From positions 84,204 to 148,203 of the forward strand of contig NZ_RBZP01000008.1 in assembly GCF_003628505.1 (NCBI RefSeq): a DNA stretch of 64,000 nucleotides. The letters are read 5' to 3'. Positions 8,167 through 17,500 of the stretch are shown one piece after another. Each line of letters begins with the position of its first letter. Position 1 is the stretch's first letter. The stretch is from Oceanobacillus halophilus. GTDB lineage: Bacteria; Bacillota; Bacilli; Bacillales; Amphibacillaceae. The translations under genes were made by a program, and so were the position numbers. The notes below the pieces were generated by a model, which was not told the origin of the DNA, made no database searches, and saw only the letters and a program-made list of their open reading frames with translations.

Positions 8167-9861
8167 ATGACCTACCAAGCATTATACCGCGTTTGGCGAC
8201 CAAAAAATTTCAAAGATGTAGCAGGACAATCTCATATTACACGTACTTTGCAAAATGCTATTGTTGGGCAGAAGTTTTCACATGCCTATATATTTTCTGG
8301 ACCTAGAGGTACCGGGAAGACAAGTGCTGCAAAGATTTTTGCAAAAGCAATCAATTGTGAACACTCACCTGTAAAGGAACCATGTAATGAATGTGCAGCA
8401 TGCAGAGGCATTCAAGATGGTTCAATTTCTGATGTTATTGAAATAGATGCTGCATCCAATACAAGTGTCGATGACATTCGTGAAATACGGGAAAATGTGA
8501 AGTATGCATCGAGTTCTGTTCCTTATAAAGTATATATTATTGATGAAGTGCATATGATTTCCAATAATGCATTTAATGCATTATTAAAAACATTAGAAGA
8601 ACCACCAAAACATGTTGTCTTTATATTGGCTACAACAGAGCCACATAAAATTCCATTGACCATTCTTTCCAGGTGCCAACGGTTTGATTTCAAACCAATA
8701 TCAAACCAAGCGATTGTCGATCGTATGAAAACGATTATAGAAGCAGAAAATGTGTCGGTTTCTGAAGAGGCTTTAGAAACGGTAGCATTGGCAGCTGAAG
8801 GTGGAATGCGTGACGCCCTAAGTATATTAGATCAAGCTATTTCGTACAGTGAAGATATCGTGGAACTTGAGGATGTATTAGCCGTAACAGGTGGAGTCGC
8901 TCAGAATGTTCTTACAGAGATAGTAACAGCAATGTACAATAAGGACGTGCAGGAATCCTTACAACTACTGGATAAAATTATCCATAATGGAAAAGATCCA
9001 GGACGCTTTGTTTATGATTTAATTTATTTTATGCGTGATTTATTACTATACAAAAGTGCCCCTTCACTAGAAGGACTGTTAGAAAGAGCTAGAGCAGACG
9101 ATGAATTTCAATCGATTGCAAAAAAGGTTTCCAATGATTGGATTCAGGAAGCAATCATGCAGTTAAATCAATGTCAACAGGAAATTAAATGGACAAACAG
9201 TCCAAAAGTTTTTATAGAGATAACACTCTTAACTATAACAAATCGCTATAATGATAAAGAACAACCAACTACGACATCGGTAGACCAAGATGCTGTCATC
9301 CAATTAAATCAAAAGATAGCAAATTTAGAAAAACAAATTGCGACTGTACAGCAAAGTTCAGTAAGTCCAACAGTAAATCAATCAGTCGCTAAAGAAAAAA
9401 GACGTCCTGCAAGATCAGGAAAAAATAGTTATAAAATTCCTTATGAGCGAATTCGTGAAGTTCTTAAAGAAGCAGAAAAGTCTGCATTGAAACAAGTTCA
9501 ATCAGGATGGGCGAATTTCTTAAGTAAGCTAAAGACAATGAATGCCCCAGCACATGCGACAATACAGGACAGTAAACCAGCAGCGGCTTCTGAACAAGCA
9601 CTTGTAGTTGCCTTTAAGTATGAAATTCATTGCTCTTTATTTATGGACCATAAGGATACAGTAGAGTCTGTTTTGACTAGTGTATTGGGTAAACAATTGA
9701 CAATTATCCCAATTCCAGAAAATGAATGGAAAGAATTACGAGAAGAATTCATTCAAAAACAGGAGAAAACAAGTCCCGATAAATCAATAAATCAGCCAGA
9801 CCCTGTCGTAGATGAAGCTAAAAAGCTTTTTGGTGATGACTTAATTGAAATACATGAGTAA
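8167..9861 (+). CDS. dnaX: DNA polymerase III subunit gamma/tau
   Basis: A 564-residue clamp-loader ATPase that places the beta sliding clamp on DNA. Walker A GPRGTGKT is at 45-52; the zinc module has C64, C73, C76 and C79; Walker B DEVHM and sensor motif LSRCQRF follow. The C-terminal third is a charged, less conserved tau tail that would bind the polymerase. The upstream promoter is TTCACA (8105-8110), 18 bp, TATAAT (8129-8134). SD GAGGGG stands 11 bases before ATG. It leads the dnaX-ybaB-recR-yaaL cluster. No programmed frameshift signal was recognised. Confidence 0.96.
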   Translation: MTYQALYRVWRPKNFKDVAGQSHITRTLQNAIVGQKFSHAYIFSGPRGTGKTSAAKIFAKAINCEHSPVKEPCNECAACRGIQDGSISDVIEIDAASNTSVDDIREIRENVKYASSSVPYKVYIIDEVHMISNNAFNALLKTLEEPPKHVVFILATTEPHKIPLTILSRCQRFDFKPISNQAIVDRMKTIIEAENVSVSEEALETVALAAEGGMRDALSILDQAISYSEDIVELEDVLAVTGGVAQNVLTEIVTAMYNKDVQESLQLLDKIIHNGKDPGRFVYDLIYFMRDLLLYKSAPSLEGLLERARADDEFQSIAKKVSNDWIQEAIMQLNQCQQEIKWTNSPKVFIEITLLTITNRYNDKEQPTTTSVDQDAVIQLNQKIANLEKQIATVQQSSVSPTVNQSVAKEKRRPARSGKNSYKIPYERIREVLKEAEKSALKQVQSGWANFLSKLKTMNAPAHATIQDSKPAAASEQALVVAFKYEIHCSLFMDHKDTVESVLTSVLGKQLTIIPIPENEWKELREEFIQKQEKTSPDKSINQPDPVVDEAKKLFGDDLIEIHE

Positions 9862-9950
9862 AATAAAGTATATATTTTGAAAAGATATGTACAGAATTTT
9901 CCTCGAATGAAAAACAAACATTTAACTGAGATTAAGAAGGAGGTATTTCC

Positions 9951-10265
9951 ATGAAGGGAAATATGAACAATATGATGAAGCAGATGCAGAAGATGCAAAA
10001 GAAAATGATGAAGGCGCAGGATGAACTGCATGAAATGACCTTTGAAGCATCTGCTGGTGGTGGAATGGTTACTATTACGGCAAATGGCAAAAAGGAAATT
10101 ACGGATGTGCAAATTAAAGAAGAGGTAGTAGATCCAGATGATATTGATATGCTACAGGATTTAATTCTTGCTGCTACAAACGATGTACTTAAACAAATCG
10201 ATGACAAAACAAATTCAACGATGGGACAATTCACGAAAGGCCTAAATATGCCTGGAATGTTCTAA
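9951..10265 (+). CDS. ybaB: Nucleoid-associated protein, YbaB/EbfC family
   Basis: A 104-residue DNA-binding protein (YaaK in B. subtilis). The N-terminus is methionine- and lysine-rich and helical ([19 protein letters not shown]), followed by the family core [18 protein letters not shown]. Family members are homodimers of tweezer shape that coat DNA. It is in the conserved dnaX-ybaB-recR order, 15 bp before recR, with a strong SD (AAGGAGG) before ATG. Confidence 0.95.
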   Translation: MKGNMNNMMKQMQKMQKKMMKAQDELHEMTFEASAGGGMVTITANGKKEITDVQIKEEVVDPDDIDMLQDLILAATNDVLKQIDDKTNSTMGQFTKGLNMPGMF

Positions 10266-10280
10266 TCTAGGAGGCACATC

Positions 10281-10877
10281 ATGTATTATCCTGAACCAAT
10301 TACAAAACTGATCGACAGTTTTACTAAATTGCCAGGTATAGGGCCGAAGACAGCAGTCCGCCTGGCTTTTTTTGTCATAAATATGCAAGATGATGACGTT
10401 ATGGATTTTGCAAATTCGCTGGTAAGTGCTAAACGTGAATTAACACACTGTACTGTATGTGGCCATATTACAGACCGGGACCCTTGTGCCATTTGTTCGG
10501 ATACATCTCGCGATAATTCAATTATCTGTGTCGTGCAAGATCCAAAAGATGTCATTGCAATGGAAAAAATGAAGGAATTTCGTGGGAAATATCATGTTCT
10601 TCATGGTGCAATCTCCCCTATGGACGGCATTGGCCCGGAAGACATCAATGTTCCTGATCTTATCAAACGCTTGAAAGATGAAGAAGTGGAAGAACTTATT
10701 CTTGCAACTAACCCTAATATAGAAGGTGAAGCAACAGCGATGTATATTTCTCGTTTGGTAAAGCCCTCAGGTATTCGTACTACCCGTATTGCGCATGGTT
10801 TACCTGTTGGTGGCGACCTGGAATATGCAGATGAAGTAACTTTATCAAAAGCATTGGAAGGTAGAAGAGATTTATAG
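10281..10877 (+). CDS. recR: Recombination mediator RecR
   Basis: A 198-residue DNA repair protein that works with RecF and RecO to load RecA on gapped DNA. It contains a helix-hairpin-helix ([14 protein letters not shown]), a four-cysteine zinc finger (C57, C60, C69, C72), a Toprim domain ([13 protein letters not shown]) and the C-terminal [12 protein letters not shown] motif. Length is that of the family. The SD is AGGAGG. It is probably cotranscribed with dnaX and ybaB. Confidence 0.97.
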   Translation: MYYPEPITKLIDSFTKLPGIGPKTAVRLAFFVINMQDDDVMDFANSLVSAKRELTHCTVCGHITDRDPCAICSDTSRDNSIICVVQDPKDVIAMEKMKEFRGKYHVLHGAISPMDGIGPEDINVPDLIKRLKDEEVEELILATNPNIEGEATAMYISRLVKPSGIRTTRIAHGLPVGGDLEYADEVTLSKALEGRRDL

Positions 10878-10904
10878 CATATTTCTAGAAATTAGGTGAA
10901 TTTC

Positions 10905-11114
10905 ATGGGCAAGAAAAGGAATAAGAAAGAAGTCGATAACGAGTTACTTGAAACTATATATAAGCTGGAAGGTGAATGGAGACAAATCCGGTCTATTATG
11001 GAACACAGTATAGACCCTACTCCAAGCGGAAGACTTCAGGAGTCACTTGCTCAAGCAAAATATATCTTTTTATTAAGAGAAGCTAGGTATCGTAATCTTA
11101 GTGCGCTTAAATAA
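10905..11114 (+). CDS. yaaL: YaaL family small protein (DUF2508)
   Basis: A 69-residue soluble, charged protein that follows recR in many Bacillaceae. No biochemical function is known to me. A GTG at 10896 is in frame, but TTAGGTGA directly upstream makes ATG 10905 (MGKKRNKKEVDNELL) the better start. The last gene before a terminator at 11150. Confidence 0.85.
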   Translation: MGKKRNKKEVDNELLETIYKLEGEWRQIRSIMEHSIDPTPSGRLQESLAQAKYIFLLREARYRNLSALK

Positions 11115-11149
11115 AATAGTAGATTGATAGAATACAAGAGTTAGCTGTT

Positions 11150-11179
11150 GATAGGAAGTAAAATTCCTGTCTTTTTTTT
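11150..11179 (+). terminator. Terminator of the dnaX-recR-yaaL operon
   Basis: GATAGGAA/TTCCTGTC stem with 6-nt loop and a run of eight T. Confidence 0.88.
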
Positions 11180-11242
11180 GTTCTTTTTTTTATTTTAACT
11201 ACATAAATAATAGGGAGAGGATAAAAAGAGGGGTTGGTTTCT

Positions 11243-11506
11243 TTGAGTTCAACACTTATCATTACGATTATGGTTTCATTAATTATCATTCTTTTACTTG
11301 TAGGTGCCCCAATAAAACCAATGCGTTTTATTGGACAAGCGACCATTAAGTTAGGGATTGGAATTCTATTTTTATTCTTTTTAAATGTTTTTGGTGGAGC
11401 ATTCGGGTTGCATATTCCTATTAATCTCTTTACAGCAGTAATCGCAGGATTCTTAGGATTATTCGGTGTTGCATCACTAACAGCTATTCATTTGTTTATT
11501 CTTTAG
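11243..11506 (+). CDS. bofA: Inhibitor of pro-sigma-K processing, BofA
   Basis: An 87-residue integral membrane protein of the outer forespore membrane. With SpoIVFA it holds the protease SpoIVFB inactive until the forespore signal arrives. Three hydrophobic stretches are visible (LIITIMVSLIIILLLVG, LGIGILFLFFLNVFGG, LFTAVIAGFLGLFGV). The C-terminal half (NVFGGAFGLHIPINLFTA) is the conserved family signature. SD GAGGGG at 11228-11233 sits directly against TTG 11234 but nine bases before TTG 11243, so the latter is chosen; this also gives the 87 residues of B. subtilis BofA. Confidence 0.9.
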   Translation: MSSTLIITIMVSLIIILLLVGAPIKPMRFIGQATIKLGIGILFLFFLNVFGGAFGLHIPINLFTAVIAGFLGLFGVASLTAIHLFIL

Positions 11507-11673
11507 GGTACGAATGGGCAGATATCAACAACTCTAAACTCCTGCGTTCCATCTTTAACATTCGACATACATCATGTTGCAGGAAATAAAAAGCATGGAT
11601 TTTATAACTGTATGGCTATTCCTCTATAGTTTCTATGATGGAATTAAAGTTTCAAAGTTTCCTTGTATACTTT

Positions 11674-11705
11674 CCGTTAGATTAGGAGATACTATTTTCT
11701 AACGG
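11674..11705 (+). promoter_or_regulatory. Stem-loop abutting the csfB ribosome binding site
   Basis: CCGTTAGA (11674-11681) pairs perfectly with TCTAACGG (11698-11705), and the SD GGGAGG starts within the 3' arm. A -10-like TATACT lies at 11666-11671, so the hairpin could be at the very 5' end of the transcript. A role in mRNA stability or translation is inference. Confidence 0.5.
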
Positions 11706-11716
11706 GAGGTGGGAAG

Positions 11717-11908
11717 ATGGAACAAGCAAAATTTAAGGAACAGTGTGGTATTTGTGACGAAGAGAAGGAAACAGGCATTCATTTATACAATATGTTTATT
11801 TGCTCTGAGTGTGAACATAATATTATTCATACGGAGCCAAGAGAAGAAAAGTATAATTACTATCTTCAAAAACTTAAAAATGTTAATAAACCGAAATTAT
11901 ATTCTTAA
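11717..11908 (+). CDS. csfB: Anti-sigma factor Gin (CsfB)
   Basis: A 63-residue zinc-finger protein that inhibits sigma-G before engulfment is complete and sigma-E later in the mother cell. C10, C13, C29 and C32 form the zinc site; the ends match B. subtilis CsfB (CxICDxEKxxGIHLY... and a C-terminal LYS). SD GGGAGGTGGG precedes ATG. A longer frame starting at 11709 overlaps it in another phase and is a shadow. In B. subtilis an rRNA operon separates bofA from csfB; here only about 200 bp do. Confidence 0.93.
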   Translation: MEQAKFKEQCGICDEEKETGIHLYNMFICSECEHNIIHTEPREEKYNYYLQKLKNVNKPKLYS

Positions 11909-11912
11909 TCTA

Positions 11913-11938
11913 AGTCTTTGCTTGCAAAGGCTTTTTTT
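11913..11938 (+). terminator. Terminator of csfB
   Basis: AGTCTTTGC/GCAAAGGCT (one G-T pair) followed by seven T. Confidence 0.8.
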
Positions 11939-11991
11939 CTTGCTTAGTATAACCATCATAGAGTCAGAAGAAGTAGGAATGGAGATATAGT

Positions 11992-13428
11992 ATGAATCAA
12001 ACGAATACCCCACTATTTTCTAAGTTACAACAGTTTACTATGAAAGACCCCGTGTCATTTCATGTTCCAGGACATAAGAATGGACAAGTATTTTCAGAAG
12101 AAGGCGTAGATTTTTATAAGCAAATGTTGAGATTAGATCTAACGGAACTTTCGGGATTAGATGACTTGCATGCACCGTCTGGAGTAATACAAGAAGCGGA
12201 ACAACTGGCAGCTGAATTTTTCAAAGCAGAGAAAACATTTTTTTTGGTAGGTGGGAGTACAGTTGGTAATTTGGCGATGGTCTTAGCAACTTGTCATAGT
12301 GGAGATAAGGTTATTGTACAGCGTAATTGTCATAAATCTATTATGAATGCTTTAGAATTAAGTGGAGCACATCCAATTTTTATTGCACCTGAATATGATT
12401 CTAATGTTGATAGATATACAAGCATCGGTTTTACAACATTGACTCATTCACTGGAAAGATATCCAGATGCTAAAGCGGTTGTACTTACCTATCCTGATTA
12501 TTTTGGAAGGACTTATGAAATAAAAAGAATGATAGAATTAACACATGAATATGGCATACCAGTTCTAGTTGATGAGGCACATGGGGTACACTTTTCTTTA
12601 GATAATGGGTTTCCAACCTCAGCACTTCAACTTGGAGCGGATGTTGTCGTTCAATCAGCTCATAAAATGGCGCCTGCCATGACTCAAGGTTCTTATTTAC
12701 ATATTAAGTCAAGGTTTATTCTGAAGGAAAGAGTTGCCCATTATTTACAGATGTTACAGTCTAGCAGTCCATCTTATCCATTAATGGCTTCTTTAGACTT
12801 AGCAAGAGCATTTTTAGCAGCAATTACTCCGCGTGATATGAGGAAGATAAAGCAAAGTGTGGAGTGCGTGAGGGGAATGCTTAATAAGAGTGACTTATGG
12901 GATGTATTGCCATTGACAGAATATGATGACTTTTTAAAAATAACGTTACACGTGAAACAAAGATATTCAATTCAGAAAGTGGTAAATTTATTAGAAACAG
13001 AAAATATATTTCCGGAACTTCATACGAATAATCAAATCCTCCTTATACACGGATTAGCGCCATTCAACAGCACTGAACGTCTTGAAAAAGCAATAAAAAG
13101 GATCAACGAACAATTAAAAAATGATAGAAACCATGCTACAATAGATATAACAAAGCTATTTACTGAAAAAATTCAGGAATTAGCTTTATCTTATCAAGTT
13201 ATGAATCAACTAACATATATAGAAGCACCAATTGAAAAAGGCATTGGAAATATAGCAGCAGAGGCAATCATTCCATATCCACCAGGTATTCCTCTAATCC
13301 TTAAAGGAGAAAGGATTACAGAGAAAAACGTAAGGATATTGAAACATCTGCTAAAACAAGGTGTACGAATACAGCAACGAATTCAAAATATAAAGATATA
13401 CACCAATGAACAAAGGAGCACATTCTAA
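11992..13428 (+). CDS. yaaO: Orn/Lys/Arg decarboxylase family PLP enzyme (YaaO)
   Basis: A 478-residue fold-type I pyridoxal phosphate enzyme. Motifs are FHVPGHKNG near the N-terminus, LDDLHAPSG, GGSTVGN, VDEAHGVHF, and SAHKMAPAMTQGS with the Schiff-base lysine near residue 225. The C-terminal domain has the family motif IPYPPGIPLILKGE. It is shorter than the large inducible decarboxylases because it lacks the N-terminal wing domain, as in B. subtilis YaaO and SpeA. The substrate is not certain. Its stop abuts the tmk start, so the pair is surely cotranscribed. Confidence 0.88.
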   Translation: MNQTNTPLFSKLQQFTMKDPVSFHVPGHKNGQVFSEEGVDFYKQMLRLDLTELSGLDDLHAPSGVIQEAEQLAAEFFKAEKTFFLVGGSTVGNLAMVLATCHSGDKVIVQRNCHKSIMNALELSGAHPIFIAPEYDSNVDRYTSIGFTTLTHSLERYPDAKAVVLTYPDYFGRTYEIKRMIELTHEYGIPVLVDEAHGVHFSLDNGFPTSALQLGADVVVQSAHKMAPAMTQGSYLHIKSRFILKERVAHYLQMLQSSSPSYPLMASLDLARAFLAAITPRDMRKIKQSVECVRGMLNKSDLWDVLPLTEYDDFLKITLHVKQRYSIQKVVNLLETENIFPELHTNNQILLIHGLAPFNSTERLEKAIKRINEQLKNDRNHATIDITKLFTEKIQELALSYQVMNQLTYIEAPIEKGIGNIAAEAIIPYPPGIPLILKGERITEKNVRILKHLLKQGVRIQQRIQNIKIYTNEQRSTF

Positions 13429-14058
13429 GTGAACGGACATTTTATTACATTTGAAGGTGGAGAAGGTGCGGGTAAAACAACGATCCTGCATAACATCCAT
13501 CTTAAGTTGGAATCATTAGGTTATAATGTTCTATCTACAAGAGAACCAGGTGGAATAGATATTGCCGAACAGATAAGACAAATCATTCTTGATACATCAA
13601 ATACTAAAATGGAAGAACGTACAGAAGCATTATTATATGCGGCTGCTCGTAGACAGCATTTAGTTGAGAAGGTAATTCCAGCTCTAGAAGAGGGAAAAGT
13701 TATTTTGTGTGATCGCTTTATAGATAGCAGTTTGGCCTATCAGGGTTATGCAAGAGGGCTTGGAATGGATGAAGTATTGACGGTAAACCAATTTGCTATT
13801 AAGGATAAGATGCCAGATTTAACACTTTTCTTCGATATCGAGCCAAAAAAGGGTTTAGCGCGTATTGCATCGAATAAAAGTAGAGAGAAGAATCGTTTAG
13901 ATTTGGAAACACTTGTTTTTCATGAAAAGGTTTATAAGGGGTATCAAATCCTTACTGAAAAATTCCCAGACCGTATTCGTCCCATCAATGCTGACCAATC
14001 ATTAGAACGTGTTGAAAAAGAAGCATTGATCAGTATCTTAAAACATCTACAAAATTAG
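13429..14058 (+). CDS. tmk: Thymidylate kinase
   Basis: A 209-residue kinase forming dTDP from dTMP. It has a P-loop (GGEGAGKT near 9-16), TREPGG, the [12 protein letters not shown] signature and a lid region with arginines (KSREKNRLD). The start is GTG at 13429, immediately after the yaaO stop, with the SD AAAGGAGC inside yaaO. It is an essential step of DNA precursor synthesis. Confidence 0.95.
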   Translation: MNGHFITFEGGEGAGKTTILHNIHLKLESLGYNVLSTREPGGIDIAEQIRQIILDTSNTKMEERTEALLYAAARRQHLVEKVIPALEEGKVILCDRFIDSSLAYQGYARGLGMDEVLTVNQFAIKDKMPDLTLFFDIEPKKGLARIASNKSREKNRLDLETLVFHEKVYKGYQILTEKFPDRIRPINADQSLERVEKEALISILKHLQN

Positions 14059-14120
14059 GTGAATAATACAATGGTAGGCTAGTCACCTATTTTATAGAAG
14101 AAACATACTTTATAGTGTGT

Positions 14121-14175
14121 GTTCAAAAGGAGGACCAAGAAGTTATAGGAGTTATTTATACCAGACTTTTTGAAC
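14121..14175. repeat. Inverted repeat in the tmk-darA gap
   Basis: GTTCAAAAGG (14121-14130) and CTTTTTGAAC (14166-14175) form an imperfect inverted pair enclosing a GGAGGACCAAGAAGTTATAG segment. The 190-bp gap from 14059 otherwise holds only a weak hairpin (TAGGTGA/TCACCTA at 14057-14091) that could end the tmk transcript. I seem to recall similar blocks in other Bacillaceae intergenic regions, but cannot verify this here. Confidence 0.4.
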
Positions 14176-14236
14176 AACCTCTTAATAGTAATTACTGCTG
14201 TATTAAATCCAACTTGTCTTTATAATAAAAAAATAG

Positions 14237-14578
<342 letters not shown>

Positions 14579-14605
14579 GGATTTGTGAAAGGAGGGGCGA
14601 AGCAG

Positions 14606-15037
14606 TTGAAAATTTCAAATGAAATAGGAAGACAAACCGATTCAATCTATAAACGACAGTCAGATACAGACAGGGCATCCTTTAATAAAATGCTTCGTTC
14701 CCAACAAGTTTTTTATAATCAACAGCAATTAGATAATCTGATGAAAGATATCACTCTGCAAGGAAACAAACTTTCACGTTCTCGCACTTTTCGTGATCTT
14801 GCTAAATTTAAAAAACTAGTAAAAACCTTTCTTGATGAGACACTTTCAAAAGGTCTGAGTTTGCAGAAAAAGCAGAGCTTTGGTATGAATGGAAATCAAA
14901 ACTTGGCTTTAGTAAAACAAGTTGATGAAAAGCTAATTGAATTAACGGAACAAGTCATGAATCAAGAAAAGAAGACGATAAATATTTTAGGTTTAATTGG
15001 AGAAATCAAAGGATTATTAATTAATTTATATACGTAA
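14606..15037 (+). CDS. yaaR: YaaR family protein (DUF327)
   Basis: A 143-residue helical cytoplasmic protein of unknown role, conserved between darA and holB. The most conserved parts are SRSRTFRDLAKFKKLVKTF and the C-terminal IGEIKGLLINLYT. A GTG at 14585 is in frame, but AGGAGGGG at 14590-14597 positions TTG 14606, giving LKISNEIGRQ, equivalent to MKISKDMRIQ in B. subtilis. Confidence 0.88.
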   Translation: MKISNEIGRQTDSIYKRQSDTDRASFNKMLRSQQVFYNQQQLDNLMKDITLQGNKLSRSRTFRDLAKFKKLVKTFLDETLSKGLSLQKKQSFGMNGNQNLALVKQVDEKLIELTEQVMNQEKKTINILGLIGEIKGLLINLYT

Positions 15038-15065
15038 ACATAAAGTTATTGAGGGACGGATACAT

Positions 15066-16055
15066 ATGAAAACATGGTCTGAAATAGTAGAAGTACAGCC
15101 GTTAGCAAGTAGAATTATTACAAACAGTATAAAAAAAGACCGTATTTCTCATGCGTATTTGCTTCAAGGTGATCGAGGTACTGGTAAGGAAGAAATGGCT
15201 ATTTTAATTGCCAAGGTTCTTTTTTGTGAAAAGTTAAATGGGATAGATCCTTGCCAGGAATGCAGTAATTGTAAACGAATTGACTCCCATAATCATCCAG
15301 ATGTTCATTGGATAGAGCCAGATGGAAAGTCTATTAAAAAAGAACAGGTGGAAAAACTTCAGAAAGAGTTCACTTATTCTGGGTTAGAATCTAATAGAAA
15401 AGTATACATTATTAAAGATGCAGATACATTAACTGTAAATGCCTCCAATCGAATTTTAAAATTCTTGGAAGAGCCTAGCAGACAAACCACTGCCATTATG
15501 CTGACAGAAAATAGTCAGTCCATTATTCCAACCATTAGGTCTCGCTGTCAGGTAATTGACTTAAAACCATTGAATCCACTCTTCTTCAAGAAACAATTAG
15601 TGGATAATGGAATAGAAGCCCAACTAGCAGTTTTATTGAGCACCCTTACAAATAATCTGCAGGAGGCAATGGATTGGAGTCAAGAGGAGTGGTTTGCAGA
15701 AGCTAGAAAACTAATGGTACAATTGATTGAAATACTTACAACAAGTCCTATCGATGGTTATTTATTCATTCATAGTCATTTGATACCTCATTTAAAAGAT
15801 AGAAATGATCAGGAAAAAGGCTTAGATTTATTATTATTGGCATTTAAAGATATTCTTTATTATCAAATTGGAAACGAAAAGAAATTTGTATTCTTTGATC
15901 CAACAAACGCCTTGCTGGAAAAGGCTGCAATGACTTATTCTGGGGAGCAATTAATAGATATATTAAATGCCATTTTACAGGCTAAAAGGAAATTGAAGCA
16001 AAATGTTCAACCAACACTAGTGTTTGAACAGCTTACACTTCAAATGCAGAGGTGA
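15066..16055 (+). CDS. holB: DNA polymerase III subunit delta'
   Basis: A 329-residue AAA+ clamp-loader subunit. GDRGTGKE at 35-42 is a Walker A-like loop in which the usual Thr/Ser is Glu, as expected for the non-hydrolysing delta'. A zinc module (C54, C63, C66, C69) and SRC motif (RSRCQVIDLKP) are present. It works with DnaX and HolA to load the clamp. The end of the gene overlaps the upstream region of ricT (ATG 16061 lies five bases after the stop). Confidence 0.95.
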   Translation: MKTWSEIVEVQPLASRIITNSIKKDRISHAYLLQGDRGTGKEEMAILIAKVLFCEKLNGIDPCQECSNCKRIDSHNHPDVHWIEPDGKSIKKEQVEKLQKEFTYSGLESNRKVYIIKDADTLTVNASNRILKFLEEPSRQTTAIMLTENSQSIIPTIRSRCQVIDLKPLNPLFFKKQLVDNGIEAQLAVLLSTLTNNLQEAMDWSQEEWFAEARKLMVQLIEILTTSPIDGYLFIHSHLIPHLKDRNDQEKGLDLLLLAFKDILYYQIGNEKKFVFFDPTNALLEKAAMTYSGEQLIDILNAILQAKRKLKQNVQPTLVFEQLTLQMQR

Positions 16056-16060
16056 AACAA

Positions 16061-16885
16061 ATGATAGAAGTAATTGGAGTTCGCTTTAAAAAAGCGGGTA
16101 AAATATATTATTTTGATCCAGGTGAGGAAAATATTTCTCTCAATAGCTATGTTATAGTAGAGACAGTACGTGGCATTGAGTTTGGTAAAGTTGTTCTTAC
16201 CAATAAACAGGTAGAAGAAGAAGATGTAGTCCTCCCTCTAAAAAAAGTAATTAGAGCTGCAGATGAGAAGGACAAGTTAACGGTCATTGAAAATCAAGAA
16301 GAAGCTAAGAAAGCTTTTGATATATGTACGTCGAAAGTAAGGGAACATCAACTAGATATGAATCTAGTGGAAGTAGAATATACATTTGACAGAAATAAAA
16401 TCATTTTTTATTTTACAGCTGATGGCCGTGTCGATTTCAGAGAGTTAGTTAAAGACTTAGCTGCTATGTTTAAGACGCGGATTGAGCTAAGACAAATAGG
16501 AGTAAGAGATGAGGCCAAAATGTTAGGTGGGATTGGTCCTTGTGGCCGAATGCTTTGCTGCTCTACATTTTTGGGAGATTTTGAACCTGTTTCTATTAAA
16601 ATGGCAAAAGACCAAAACCTTTCTCTAAATCCTGCAAAAATCTCCGGATTATGTGGTCGTTTAATGTGCTGCTTAAAATATGAAAATGATGATTATGAAA
16701 CAGCAAAGCGTGAATTACCGGATATTGGGGAAGCTATTAACACACCATATGGTAAAGGAAAAGTGGTTGGATTAAATATACTTGAAAGACTAATTCAAAT
16801 TGAAATTCCTGAAAATGAACGTGTCATTGAATATACATTAGATGAACTTATTGAAGAAGGAATTTTAGCTCAGGGCCAAAAATAA
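16061..16885 (+). CDS. ricT: RicT (YaaT), PSP1-domain Fe-S protein
   Basis: A 274-residue member of the RicA-RicF-RicT complex, which binds iron-sulfur clusters and steers RNase Y maturation of mRNAs, with effects on sporulation and competence. Cys-rich motifs GPCGRMLCCSTF and GLCGRLMCCLKYE are intact. A GTG at 16052 is in frame, but AGAGGTGA places ATG 16061, giving 274 residues against 275 in B. subtilis. Confidence 0.93.
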   Translation: MIEVIGVRFKKAGKIYYFDPGEENISLNSYVIVETVRGIEFGKVVLTNKQVEEEDVVLPLKKVIRAADEKDKLTVIENQEEAKKAFDICTSKVREHQLDMNLVEVEYTFDRNKIIFYFTADGRVDFRELVKDLAAMFKTRIELRQIGVRDEAKMLGGIGPCGRMLCCSTFLGDFEPVSIKMAKDQNLSLNPAKISGLCGRLMCCLKYENDDYETAKRELPDIGEAINTPYGKGKVVGLNILERLIQIEIPENERVIEYTLDELIEEGILAQGQK

Positions 16886-16899
16886 CGAGGTGAGTGGGC

Positions 16900-17250
16900 G
16901 TGAGTAGCCGTCAAATCTTTGATCAAGTGTCTGATATGGAAAAACAAATCGGCGAATTATATGAGCAATTAGGTGACTTAAAACAGCGATTAAGTGAATT
17001 GCTGGAGGAAAACCACCGACTTTCCATGGAAAATCATAATCTCAGAAATCATTTGGATACGATTGAAGAAGATAGAAAAGAAATGGAAAATGAAAAGGAA
17101 CCTAAAAAAAGAAAGTTGCCTAGCGAAGGATACGATAACTTAGCCAGGTTATATGATGAGGGTTTTCATATTTGTAATTTAGAATTTGGAAGTCCTAGAA
17201 GAAACGAGGATTGCATGTTTTGTCTGGAGTTTTTTGATAAAACAAGGTAA
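16900..17250 (+). CDS. yabA: Replication initiation control protein YabA
   Basis: A 116-residue negative regulator that binds DnaA and the DnaN clamp and delays re-initiation. The N-terminal half is a leucine-rich coiled coil (about 8-62, tetramerisation). The C-terminal part has a zinc site HICN...EDCMFCLEF. The start is GTG 16900 behind GAGGTGAG; GTG 16894 is in frame but too close to the SD. It is the last gene of the darA operon. Confidence 0.93.
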   Translation: MSSRQIFDQVSDMEKQIGELYEQLGDLKQRLSELLEENHRLSMENHNLRNHLDTIEEDRKEMENEKEPKKRKLPSEGYDNLARLYDEGFHICNLEFGSPRRNEDCMFCLEFFDKTR

Positions 17251-17321
17251 TTACTAGCTACTATTTGAGTGTGAATGTTACTTTCATTCTTGCAAAAGCT
17301 ATAACAAGCATGAAGAAATCC

Positions 17322-17344
17322 AGCTGTCTCATCATGAGACAGCT
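17322..17344 (+). terminator. Terminator of the darA-yabA operon
   Basis: AGCTGTCTCAT/ATGAGACAGCT is a perfect 11-bp inverted repeat followed by TTCTTTACTTTG. The T-run is interrupted, so strength is uncertain. Confidence 0.75.
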
Positions 17345-17360
17345 TTCTTTACTTTGTTTA

Positions 17361-17400
17361 GGAAATACGCTTTCCGTAGCGGGTAAACGCAGAAATCATC
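17361..17400. repeat. Fragment of the dispersed MITE family
   Basis: GGAAATACGCTTTCCGTAGCGG resembles the interior motif of the four complete MITE copies (GGAAAGCGTAGTGTATTTCC region). No ends or target duplication are visible, so it is a remnant or a very short derivative. The remaining gap up to yabB (17400-17500) shows nothing else. Confidence 0.4.
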
Positions 17401-17500
17401 ATTACGTAGACTTAAACTGAAGGCTATTCATGCTTTAAGTACCGCTATTACTTGCTATAATTATATTCAAGTCTATAAATTGTTGGAACAGGAGAGAATA

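Noticed and set aside
11709..11990. 93-codon frame overlapping csfB in another phase
   Set aside because: csfB (11717-11908) has the zinc cysteines, a clear SD and matches a known family; the longer frame runs through its terminator.
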